From contig JAOANR010000001.1 in assembly GCA_030278955.1 (NCBI GenBank), positions 35,723,708 through 35,787,707 of the forward strand: DNA of 64,000 nt. Reading direction: 5' to 3'. Shown piece by piece: positions 22,939-32,756 of the stretch; the first letter of the stretch is position 1, and every line of letters begins with the position of its first letter. The notes beneath the pieces are model-generated. The model did not search any database. It was not told where the DNA came from and was given only the letters and a program-made list of their open reading frames with translations. The DNA comes from Hygrophila difformis. Its lineage: Eukaryota > Streptophyta > Magnoliopsida > Lamiales > Acanthaceae. The position numbers and the translations under genes are program-made.

Positions 22939-24761
22939 GTTGTTGAATCTATAGGTTTAGAAAATCCAAAAATATTTTGTTCTTCATTTTTCTCATTTTC
23001 GGAGTTACTGTTCCATTGGGATCCGTGCCTGAAAATTTGGAATTTTTGAAATCTGATTGAAGATTTGGATTCCTTGTGTTCTGGGCATGAATCTACATAT
23101 GTGGATCATCAAATTTGGCCAAGGGAATCATTTTCTATGAATTTTTGAAGATCTTGGCCATATTTTCTCCTTCCACTTGTTCTTCATAGTGTTCTTAGTT
23201 TGTTCATCTTTTTCACACACCACCACTACCCATTTGGAGCCACGTTCCATTTGGCAACTTATAATCATCCGTTTTCTAGGGGTTATAATGCCCAATTTTT
23301 TTCAAATCTTGATCATCCTCCAAAAATCCATTTGAAGATTCATGAGTGTTCTTCATGTTCTTCATCCAAAACTCAAAAAGTTCATATACTTTGGTATTTG
23401 ATCTTCAAGTTTTCTTGTTTTTGTGTTTTTCTTAGTCTTTTGAGTCTCATTGTGTGGATATTGCACTTGTCCCATTGCCTTGTGATTAAGGTTTGCAAGA
23501 TTGACACACTAGTGCTTCCATTTGCATAAGTTTTTGGACAATCTGAACATTTTGGTTGAAGGAGATCTTTGATCAATCCGACCTGCTATATTTTGGGGAG
23601 CCTTTTCTACCATTTTTGGGTGTTAGCTTTCATTTGGAAGTGGTTTGGAGGCAATCCGAGTTCATTTGGGGGTCGAAATTGCGAAAACAAAAATACTGCC
23701 TGAGTGTGTCCGCGAGTGACCTAACTTTGAGTGTTCATTTGAATTTGAAGATCTTCATCAAAATTGATGAATCTTATATGAACAGAACGATCTTCAAGTT
23801 AGCTTCAAGAGGGTTTTTGAATCAATCCGTTTGGATAAGAATTGAGGGTGTTATGGTCATTTTAGTGAAAGGTGCCAAAAACTGAACAAGGACGCAAGGA
23901 CAGGCGCGTGAGAGCGCGTGAGTGGTCCAAAAAGGGTGATTCTTGTGCCCAAAGTTTCCTAATTCAAAGGACTATCTTATCCTCCATTGGCCTGTCGCGA
24001 AACCATCATTTGGCGACACAATTCACGTCATATTTGCACCTACATCGCAAGACCAACAGCTGCCCAAATTCAAAAGTTGCAAAAGTGGGCTTTCCATTGT
24101 TTTGGGCCATTACCACCTTCAAACTTCACCCATACATATCAAAGCCCATATACAAACATCCCATACCTTATGTTTTTGAGTGTTTACAATAAAGTGGATA
24201 TTGGACTGGCACATTTGTGAAACCTAGCCCTTGAAGCCACTTGAGTTATTTAACAATAAAGTGGATATTGGACTGGCACATCTGTGAAACCTAGCCCTTG
24301 AAGCCATTTGAGTAAACCAAGGTTTTTTTTCTTGAGTGTTATTTCCCTTGTGAGTTCTCTCTTCATACTTTTGGGCGGGACATTTTCTCAATATTTTCAA
24401 TCAAGAATCAAATTTGGCTAAAAAGTGAAGATTGAATTAAATTGATTGCAGATTGCACTACTCGGTTTTGCAAACCCGCATCATTTTGCATTGCATTTGC
24501 ATATCATACACAAATCCGTGCCTTTTCTTTATTGAGTCAAGCACAGTATTCTGTCTCGTACTGTGAGTGTCTGTCTGTCATAAGCCAACTTTCTTTCCAT
24601 CAGGTGAAGCTTTTGAGGTGATCTCTGACTCTTGTGCTTGAGCCAAGGTGGATTGAAGAAGTGATTGAGAGAGTTGAGTGATATACTGTAGAGAGATCAG
24701 TCTACAAATTTCTGCAATTTTATTTCTAATCTGTTATACATATATTTTTCTAGTGTCTATC
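22939..24761 (+). other. RE6 5' leader
   Basis: About 1.8 kb without a supported gene. It contains a 67-bp direct tandem duplication (24186-24252 and 24253-24319) at the place where RE8, RE9 and RE10 have the hairpin module. The sequence around 23330-23360 is shared with the RE8 leader at 39140-39180. Confidence 0.75.
24186..24319 (+). repeat. 67-bp tandem duplication in RE6 leader
   Basis: Two nearly identical units beginning ACAATAAAGTGGATATTGG and containing CTGGCAC and GTGAAACCTAGCCC. Compared with RE8 and RE10, the roughly 85 nt that hold the two hairpins between CTGGCAC and GTGAAACC are absent, and the remainder is doubled. Confidence 0.9.
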
Positions 24762-27700
24762 ATGGCAGGAACCACGACGGATGATCTGGCCAAGCAGATT
24801 CAGGCTCTAACCAACATGGTAGCCGGGTTATCCACCGAGATGGGAACTCTGTCTACCACTACCACTCAATTAACTACCAGGTTAAATGACATGGATGACA
24901 GGATGGAAGGACGTTTCACTGCTTTAAGTAACGACATCCAGACTGTGGAGGAGCGGATAGAGGAGACGAGATCGCGAAGATCTGATTTAGGGAGTATAAT
25001 TGGCGAAATTGGTCCTCACCAGGGAATGCTGATTGCTGAACGGGAAATGGAGGAGATCGCACAACAGCAACAACAGGCACAAGTGCCAATACAACCTCCA
25101 CCACCGGTTAATCAACCAGCCGCACCTGCACCCGCAGTACTCCCTCAAAATGCACCTCCTCCGAACGCACTTCCTCCGGCCGCAGTTCCACCAAATATTC
25201 CTGCTCCAGTTCCAGCTGGTCATCTGAGAGCAGCAGTCCGCAATGTTCCACGTGCTGACAGAGGAAGAAGGTATCATAATTATGACCCCGAACATGGTCG
25301 AAGGATTCCAGGATACAACGCACAAGATTATCAGGATCCGGACGGGCCAGATCTGCGAGGTCTGAAATTACAGATTCCTACCTTCAAAGGAACAGGCGGA
25401 CCCGATGAATTTCTTGACTGGAGAGATGCGATAGAGCTATGTTTTCAACTGTACAACCATTCTGACATAATCAAAATCAGATTGGCTGTGAGTGAATTCC
25501 GCGAGTATGCTCTTACTTGGTGGATCACTCATAACCGCATCCGAGCCAGACGGCAGCAGCCCGATCTTGAAACATGGGAAGAATTTATGATAGAAATGGA
25601 TCGTCGTTTTGTACCCAATAACTACAGGATGGACTTATATATGAAGCTACAGGACTGTGTCCAAGGAAACAGGACTGTAGAAGAATATTATAAAGAGTTG
25701 GAGTACATTATGATGAGATCTGCCATACGGGAAGACGAAGGGCTATTCATCACCCGTTTCATCAAAGGATTGAGGCTCGACGTCCAGAAGGAGATCAAGC
25801 TCAGACATTATGAGGATCTGCAGGAGTGCATTCATCTTGCTACTACATTGGATATCCAAATGAAGCAAGAACGAAGCCGCCAGCACTCCAGCTCACATTC
25901 TCATCCGCCAAGGCAGTGGAGTTCAAAGCCTGAAGCTGATAAGCATAAATCCTATCCAAAGGATGACAAAGGGAACAAGCCCCGAGGTTTCGAGTTAGGA
26001 AAAGATTTCCGAACTGATAGGCGAGATGATCGAAGGCCTCGAGAGCCAGACAGATATCGACCCAAAAGGGGAGATAAAGATATTATTTGTTATAAATGTC
26101 GCCAACCTGGCCATATTTCTCCTAATTGCCCTAATGTACGCAGAGCTAATGTAGTTATTACTGAAACAGGTGACTACCGAATTGTGGGCTTTGAAGAGGA
26201 TGAGGCGGAGGATGAAGACGAAGAAAGAGAAGCCGACGAGTATGGGTATGGCAGTGACGAGTCCGCAGACGAGTGCATCAATCAAGATGAAGTCCGTCTA
26301 CCCAACTTGGTCGCCATGAGAGTGTTGAATACTAAGAAACAGATTGACAACCCCGACAACGAGCTTGCTCAAAGGGAGAATTTATTTCATTGTTATGGGG
26401 AGATTTGTGGAAATTTGACTTCTATTATTGTTGATAACGGTAGTTGTACCAATGTAATAAGTCTATATGCCGTAAGAAAGATGAAAATACCTACCGAAAA
26501 CCACATTCGTCCATACCAACTCCATTGGATGAACGACAGTGGGAGTACGAAGGTAACCATGAGAGCTAAAGTACCATTAAAAATAGGGACTTATTATTCT
26601 GAGAATGTAGAATGTGACGTTGTACCTATGACCGCTTGTCACCTACTCCTTGGTCGCCCTTGGATGTTCGACAAATCAGTCATGTACAACGGGCGCAAAA
26701 ACTCTTTATGTTTTCTACACAGGGACAAAAGAATAGCTGTCAAGCCATTATCTATGGCTACAGTTCATGCCAACCAGAAGACCCTGTTAGAAAATATTAA
26801 GAAGGAAGAAGCTGAATTTCAGCAAAAGCGGAAGGGTAAGGCTAAAGTGGATCAACAAGCACCTCGATCTAATAATGCTATTGCTTTTGCAGATCAATGC
26901 TTGCTGTCCACCAGGACTGAATTTCAGGATGCTATACAAGAACCCGAATTTTCAGGTTACTGTCTCTTAGCCTTTGTTAAGCCAATTGTCTGTGTTAATG
27001 AAACAGTCTCTGCTGCACCTGATGTGCCTAATGAATTTTGCAGGATGTTGGATCGCAACAGGGACGTGTTTCCGGATGAAGTACCCGCGGGATTACCCCC
27101 AATTCGAGGGATCGAACATCGCATTGACTTTGTTCCCGGGGCCTCCATTCCGAATAGGCCAGCATACCGAATGAACCCCGAAGAGACTAAAGAGATTCAG
27201 AAACAAGTCCAAGAGCTTTTGGACAAAGGTTGGGTTCGGGAGAGCCTGTCTCCCTGTGCTGTGCCTGTGCTACTTGTGCCGAAGAAGAACGGGACTTGGA
27301 GGATGTGCGTGGATTGCCGAGCCGTGAATGCGATCACGATCAAGTACCGCCATTCCATACCAAGGCTCGATGATATGTTGGACGAACTAGGTGGAGCAAG
27401 CATCTTTTCAAAGATCGATCTTCGAAGTGGCTACCACCAGATTAGAATGCAGCCCGGGGATGAGTGGAAAACAGCCTTCAAAACCAAGTTCGGGTTGTAC
27501 GAATGGCTGGTGATGCCATTCGGACTGACAAACGCGCCATCTACATTCATGAGACTGATGAATGAGACATTGAGGATTTACATTGGAAAATTCGTTGTTG
27601 TATATTTTGATGATATACTTATTTACAGCAACTGTCCATCTGATCATGTCTCTCATGTGGAACAGGTATTAAGGAAGCTGCGAGAAGCCCAACTGTATGC

Positions 27701-29912
27701 CAACATGGAAAAATGCACCTTTTGCGTTCCAGAGGTAATATTTCTGGGTTTTATCGTCAGCAGTAAAGGTCTTAAAGTGGATGAATCCAAGATAACCGCC
27801 ATAACTGAATGGAAGCCACCTACCTCAGTCCATGAAGTAAGGAGTTTCCTTGGGTTATGTGGGTTTTTCAGACGGTTCGTCCCACAGTTCAGTATTATTG
27901 CTGCACCCCTGACTGCACTTCTCAAGAAGAGTACTCCATACAAATGGGGAATTGCAGAACAGAAAGCCTTTGAGGAGTTGAAAGAAAAGTTGACACATGC
28001 TCCCGTCCTAGCACTACCTAACTTTGACTATCCATTCGAGATCGAATGCGATGCATTAGGAACTGGATGTGGAGCCGTGCTAATTCAAGAAGGCCGTCCA
28101 GTGGCCTATCACAGTGAGAAATTTTCAGGAGCTCAACTGAATTATTCTACTTATGACAAGGAGCTATACGCTGTGATACGGGCACTGAAGACCTGGCAAC
28201 ATTATCTGAGGAGCAGAGAGTTCATAATCCATACGGACCATGACACCTTGAAGCATATCAGATCGCAGGATCAGTTGAGCAGAAGACATGCAAGGTGGAG
28301 TGGGTTTCTAGAGACATTTCCGTATGTGATTAAATATAAGAAGGGCAAGGAAAATGTAGTAGCAGACGCTCTTTCGAGAAGATTGGCACTGACCGCATAT
28401 GCTACTACGCATTTGATTGGATTCGAACATATCCGTGAGCTCTATAGCACTGATGCAGATTTCAAGGAAATCTGGGAGAAGACGGAGAAGCATGCCTTCA
28501 AGGAATACTCTCGTCTGGAGGGTTTCCTTTATTTTGGGAATCGATTATGCATACCGAAGGGTTCGATCAGAGAACTGCTTGTTAAAGAAGCACACAGTGG
28601 AGATATGATGGGACATTTCGGGAGAAATGTCACTGTGTCCATACTATCTGATCGGTTCTTCTGGCCCGGATTACCGAAGCAAGTGGAGGACTTCATTGCA
28701 AAATGCATCACTTGCCTGAAGGCAAAATCCACTGTGAAGCCCCATGGATTATACAAGGCTTTGCCAATCCCAGACGGCCCTTGGGTAGATTTGTCAATGG
28801 ACTTCGTTTTGGGGTTAGCCAGAACTGCCCGAGCAAAGGATTCCATCTTCGTGGTCGTTGACAGATTTTCCAAGATGGCCCATTTCATCCCATGTGCCAA
28901 AACAAATGATGCCTCCCATGTGGCCAAGATATTCTTCAAGGAGGTTGTGCGCCTGCACGGGATTCCGAAAACCATTGTGTCAGACCGGGACGCCAAATTT
29001 GTGAGTTACTTTTGGAAGTCACTGTGGTCTGAAATAGGTACAAAACTTCTTTTCTCTACGGCATATCACCCACAAACAGATGGCCAGACCGAATCTGTCA
29101 ATCGGGTCCTTGGCAATCTGTTGAGGATAATCACATCTTCCAATTCTAAAAGTTGGGATGAATGCCTTCCATATATTGAGTTTGCCTATAACAGACATGT
29201 ACACAGTGCCACACACATGTCACCATTTGAAATAGTTTATGGCTTTAACCCACTGACACCATTGGATTTGTTGCCACTTCCTCCGAGTGAGCATAAAAAT
29301 GCAGTTGGCAGGGACAGGGCGAGAGCGATTAAGGATTTGCACAAGGACGTGCAGAAAAGTCTGGAAAGAGCCGCTGAGACATATGCGAAGTACAACAATC
29401 GCGGCAGAAAGAAGCTCATACTCCACCCCGGGGATTGGGTTTGGGTGCACATGCGCAAGGAGCGATTTCCCATGAAACGACGCACCAAACTTTCTCCTCG
29501 AGGGGACGGACCATTTAGAGTTCTAGATAGAATTAATGATAATGCTTATAGACTAGAACTGCCTGAGGAGTACGGACTGAATCCCACTTTTAATGTTGCA
29601 GATTTGCAGCTGTACGAGAGGGACGACGAGGATGCTGATCGGTTGATGGCTCAACCTTCCGAAGGGGGAGGGGATGGCATGGGAGCCAAGTCAACAGCGT
29701 TGACCATCCCGGAGGGACCCTGCTCAAAACAGCGTGCCAAAAGATTCCTGACTACTATTGCCAAAATACTATCAGAGGAATCAGATAGATGGGAGCAGTC
29801 CAAATGCCGAGCAGAACAGATCAAAGGAAGCACAGTCATCCAGTGGGAACAGACAGAAGAATTCCGGACAGAACCGGGACCCATCACTCTGGGTCCCGCT
29901 TCTTCAGACTGA
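24762..29912 (+). CDS. RE6 Gag-Pol polyprotein (1716 aa), intact
   Basis: ATG at 24762 (MAGTTTDD) is the first ATG of the frame and matches the MAG start of its relatives. Domains: N-terminal coiled coil (1-100), a Pro/Ala-rich linker (about 120-180), Gag core (WWITHNRI, FVPNNY; 220-400), CCHC CYKCRQPGHISPNC (443-456), an acidic stretch (about 485-520), protease D558-N-G, RT with YFDD at 948-951, RNase H from D1097, integrase HHCC (H1278, C1315, C1318), catalytic D1347, D1408 and E1444 with exact D-60-D-35-E spacing, and GPF near 1583. The last 78 residues lie in the 3' LTR and carry IPEGPCSKQRAKRF. One oddity is ECDALGTGC in RNase H, where relatives have ECDASGTGM. Confidence 0.96.
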   Translation: MAGTTTDDLAKQIQALTNMVAGLSTEMGTLSTTTTQLTTRLNDMDDRMEGRFTALSNDIQTVEERIEETRSRRSDLGSIIGEIGPHQGMLIAEREMEEIAQQQQQAQVPIQPPPPVNQPAAPAPAVLPQNAPPPNALPPAAVPPNIPAPVPAGHLRAAVRNVPRADRGRRYHNYDPEHGRRIPGYNAQDYQDPDGPDLRGLKLQIPTFKGTGGPDEFLDWRDAIELCFQLYNHSDIIKIRLAVSEFREYALTWWITHNRIRARRQQPDLETWEEFMIEMDRRFVPNNYRMDLYMKLQDCVQGNRTVEEYYKELEYIMMRSAIREDEGLFITRFIKGLRLDVQKEIKLRHYEDLQECIHLATTLDIQMKQERSRQHSSSHSHPPRQWSSKPEADKHKSYPKDDKGNKPRGFELGKDFRTDRRDDRRPREPDRYRPKRGDKDIICYKCRQPGHISPNCPNVRRANVVITETGDYRIVGFEEDEAEDEDEEREADEYGYGSDESADECINQDEVRLPNLVAMRVLNTKKQIDNPDNELAQRENLFHCYGEICGNLTSIIVDNGSCTNVISLYAVRKMKIPTENHIRPYQLHWMNDSGSTKVTMRAKVPLKIGTYYSENVECDVVPMTACHLLLGRPWMFDKSVMYNGRKNSLCFLHRDKRIAVKPLSMATVHANQKTLLENIKKEEAEFQQKRKGKAKVDQQAPRSNNAIAFADQCLLSTRTEFQDAIQEPEFSGYCLLAFVKPIVCVNETVSAAPDVPNEFCRMLDRNRDVFPDEVPAGLPPIRGIEHRIDFVPGASIPNRPAYRMNPEETKEIQKQVQELLDKGWVRESLSPCAVPVLLVPKKNGTWRMCVDCRAVNAITIKYRHSIPRLDDMLDELGGASIFSKIDLRSGYHQIRMQPGDEWKTAFKTKFGLYEWLVMPFGLTNAPSTFMRLMNETLRIYIGKFVVVYFDDILIYSNCPSDHVSHVEQVLRKLREAQLYANMEKCTFCVPEVIFLGFIVSSKGLKVDESKITAITEWKPPTSVHEVRSFLGLCGFFRRFVPQFSIIAAPLTALLKKSTPYKWGIAEQKAFEELKEKLTHAPVLALPNFDYPFEIECDALGTGCGAVLIQEGRPVAYHSEKFSGAQLNYSTYDKELYAVIRALKTWQHYLRSREFIIHTDHDTLKHIRSQDQLSRRHARWSGFLETFPYVIKYKKGKENVVADALSRRLALTAYATTHLIGFEHIRELYSTDADFKEIWEKTEKHAFKEYSRLEGFLYFGNRLCIPKGSIRELLVKEAHSGDMMGHFGRNVTVSILSDRFFWPGLPKQVEDFIAKCITCLKAKSTVKPHGLYKALPIPDGPWVDLSMDFVLGLARTARAKDSIFVVVDRFSKMAHFIPCAKTNDASHVAKIFFKEVVRLHGIPKTIVSDRDAKFVSYFWKSLWSEIGTKLLFSTAYHPQTDGQTESVNRVLGNLLRIITSSNSKSWDECLPYIEFAYNRHVHSATHMSPFEIVYGFNPLTPLDLLPLPPSEHKNAVGRDRARAIKDLHKDVQKSLERAAETYAKYNNRGRKKLILHPGDWVWVHMRKERFPMKRRTKLSPRGDGPFRVLDRINDNAYRLELPEEYGLNPTFNVADLQLYERDDEDADRLMAQPSEGGGDGMGAKSTALTIPEGPCSKQRAKRFLTTIAKILSEESDRWEQSKCRAEQIKGSTVIQWEQTEEFRTEPGPITLGPASSD
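29660..29674 (+). other. RE6 polypurine tract
   Basis: CGAAGGGGGAGGGGA immediately before the 3' LTR. Confidence 0.88.
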
Positions 29913-30838
29913 AAACAGAAAAGCAGAATGACCTCCGGATGCAAAAACAGAACAAACCAGCATCAAGAGGTCAAAACAGAGGGTTCCGCCGTCACCGTCG
30001 CCGCCGCCGCCACCGCCGTCGCCGTCGCCGGAAACATCGCCGGAGCTCCGGCGAGGTTGCCGGAACCTGGCCGGAATCTGGCCGGAACTTGGTCGGAAAA
30101 GTCGCCGGTCAACGCCGGTCAACGGAAGTCAACGCCGGAGTCGTGAAGGACGGACCCAGTTCAGATTCAGTCTCGGAGTACTTTGTCGCGGAAGGCCCCT
30201 TGTCGCGGAAGGTCACTTTGTCGCGGAAGGTCACTTTGTCGCGGAAGGCCCCTTGTCGCGGAAGGTCCCTTTGTCGCGGAAGGCCCTTGTCGCGGAAGGT
30301 CACTTTGTCGCGGAAGGTCACTTTGTCGCGGAAGGCCCATAGTCGCGGAAGGTCCCTTTGTCGCGGAAAAGGAGCCTTTGTCGCCAAGCCTCGACTTGTG
30401 TCGCGATGCCAAGCTCCGCGACAAAGCCCTCAGTCCGCGACCAACCTATCTTTTCCTTACTGTTTTGTTGAAAACTCGTGTAGGGTTGTTTATTTCCTTC
30501 CTTTTGCTTGTTTAAGGGTTTCCCTATATATATGGGAACCCTAACACTTTTGTAGCCACTTTTGATATTGAATGAAAATACACTCTTCTTTCAAAAGTCA
30601 TTACCGAGAGCATTTTCTCTCAAATTCATGGATTTGATTCAAGCTTGGCTTCGGCTATCAATCGAGATTGAGACACCTCGATTGATTATCACTTTGAAGG
30701 ATTGAAAGGAGGAAGGGGGTCACCATATTGGAGGGGTTGGTTGTCTTCAAGCTTCAATCTATTCTTAGTGAAGTCTCATCTATCTTTCATTCTTGTTATT
30801 TCCCTTATTAGCCTATAGTATTCAATCGATCCGTGGCA
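29675..30838 (+). repeat. RE6 3' LTR (1164 bp)
   Basis: Same family as the 5' copy. It is 46 bp longer: eleven instead of nine TCGCGGA units (30184-30367), one with an altered CCCATAGTCGCGG spacer, and an extra GGCCGGAA-type unit near 30065. The pol stop is at 29910-29912, and the inverted repeat follows at 29930-29972. Confidence 0.94.
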
Positions 30839-31164
30839 ACAACCCTTCTATTATGATGACGTGGTGACTCTTCATCATGTGAATCTCTAGGTGAGTCTTC
30901 ATCACTTTCCAAGTCAATTCCTTTACCCGGTCTTTGCCTTATGGGAGAAGTTTTACTAGTGGTTCCCATAGCTTCTCGAATTTGTGCTTGCGCGGCATCT
31001 TCTATATTGCGAAGATGTGCATTCATCCTTTTCTCCAAATTCGATTGGTAGCGCAACATATCTCCTTTGACTTGGCCAATTTCATTTTGTAGTTCTCCAT
31101 TTTGAGAGTCCATCTTTACACCCAAAGATGTAATAGCGTTCACTAAATCCTCCATGGATGCCAT
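30839..31164 (-). pseudogene. RE5 Gag N-terminus
   Basis: ATG at 31164 (MASMEDL). A coiled-coil-like region followed by a charged linker, cut by RE6 after HHNRRVV; the remainder continues at 21798. No lesion within this piece. Confidence 0.88.
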
Positions 31165-32731
31165 TATGCACCTACAAAAGAATGTAGAAATATGCTATAT
31201 GTATAGAATGTTAGAAAATAAAATGAATCTCACTCAAGTGGTAAGGTTTCGCTCGTGTATTTTGGTATGATCACTCAAACACTCTTCGGCGTCCGCTAGG
31301 AGTAGTAAGTTCAAGCGGCGACTTCGAATATCAATCCCCAAGCCCTCTTTTGGAATGGTGAGTGCTTGATATACGTACGCACTATGATATGAATCTTATA
31401 TCAAAGTTCGACTCAATCAAAAATTAAGCGCGGAAGTGATACAAGCATGCAAATTCCAAGCAAATTAACAAGTGAAGGAGAACAATGCACACAAGTATTC
31501 AAAATCAATGCAATGTACGTTGATCCGATGAGTGAACAGTAACTCCGGCGAATGAACAGTAACTTCCGGCGAGGAATAGTAACTCCGGCGGTGAGAGTAA
31601 CCTTCAACCAAAATACAACAAAAGAACAAATGTATACAATGCTTACAAAGTTTACTAGGCCACCCGCTTTATAATAATTTTTTTTTTCTTTTTTTTTCAA
31701 ACTCTCGGCTTTTCAACAATGAGAGTGCCTTTTTCAACAACTCGGCTTTTGCTATAGATGTTGTTGAGTGTTGCCTTTTCAAGTATTTTTCCTTTTTTTT
31801 TTTTTTTTTTGATATAGCCTTTTTACTTGGCCTAGTAGTTACAATTTGACAATAGTAACAACTTACAACCAAACAAAATAAGGCGTGAATGAAAATACAA
31901 CCAATCAACAAAGTACGAGAACAAAGCGAGAGCGAAACTCGCGGCTTCAATAAGAAACAAAGCGAGGGTAACAACGCGAGGAGCGTGCGGATCGGAATGA
32001 TCAAGTCTTGAGGCTCGCGATATTTAACAAAGCGAGGCTTGTGGCTCGCGATATTTAACAAAGCGAGGCTTGTGAAGACATCGCGAGGAACTAGGCTTCC
32101 GAATTTGACTAAGTGTAGGTTCAAACCTTCGGCGTTACAACAACGCGTTAAACGTTTGTACAAGGAACAAAGCGAGAAGCTTGTCCAAGTAACAAAGCGT
32201 TAAGCTAGTTGTTTTTAAGTGTGAATTGGATTGTCAAAGCGTGAGCTTGAGTCCAAAACAACACAAGTATGAATTCCCGACTCGATATGTCGATCTCCAA
32301 CTTGATGTGCCAATTTCCAATGTGACCACTTCGTCTCAAGCATACAATTGCATATCAATTTTCAACAAGTGATACATATGAACTACTTTCAACAATGTCA
32401 ATCACTCAAAATATTGCAATTGAATACAAGGAAATAACTTGTAACACTTAGAGGTCAAGCAGCAAAATCGCACAAAATTGACAAGATGGCAGAATTTTCA
32501 AATCGACGATATCTCACGCAATACGTAACCAAAACAAGTCATTCAAGTGCCTAAATTGAAGTTCACGATCTGAATTTGAAGATAGGCATAAGAAACACCA
32601 GGTTTGAATAAGAAACGATGCGGAAAAACGGCAAAACAGTAGCAGATTTTCAAGCAAACGGAAATGACGAATTTTTTTGGTATTTTTATGATATCTAAAC
32701 GAAAATAAAACGAATGATCAATCCATACCAT
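31165..32731 (-). other. RE5 5' leader
   Basis: About 1.6 kb, no supported gene. It has two T-runs (31676-31700, 31793-31810) and, between 31920 and 32200, repeated AACAAAGCGAGGCTTG-like units and related CGCGA words. The unit ACAAAGCGAG also occurs in the U3 of RE3 (reverse complement) and RE10. Confidence 0.7.
31918..32200 (-). repeat. Dispersed ACAAAGCGAG repeats in RE5 leader
   Basis: At least six copies of ACAAAGCGAG or ACAAAGCGTT in under 300 bp, interleaved with CTCGCGATATTT. They are spaced irregularly, so not a simple microsatellite. Confidence 0.7.
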
Positions 32732-32744
32732 GCTCTGATACCAA
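32732..32744 (-). other. RE5 primer-binding site (initiator tRNA-Met)
   Basis: In sense TTGGTATCAGAGC, 12 nt from the 5' LTR end. Confidence 0.95.
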
Positions 32745-32756
32745 ATTTAAAACTAA

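Larger units (their letters stand above)
21799..30838 (+). mobile_element. RE6: complete, apparently autonomous Ty3/gypsy element
   Basis: 5' LTR 21799-22916, primer-binding site, a leader of 1.8 kb, an intact gag-pol and 3' LTR 29675-30838. It lies in the gag of RE5. Removing RE6 and one 5-nt flank keeps the RE5 frame, which fits a 5-bp target duplication, but the flanks read acaga on the left and acaac on the right, so the duplication is imperfect. The LTRs differ by few substitutions plus array-length changes. Confidence 0.95.

Noticed and set aside
23200..24220. Possible small genes of 60-110 codons in the RE6 leader
   Set aside because: They overlap each other, show no domain and sit in a leader that diverges quickly between families.
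31668..31815. T-runs as terminators for RNA polymerase III
   Set aside because: No A and B boxes or small RNA gene upstream; simple homopolymer growth in a leader is enough.
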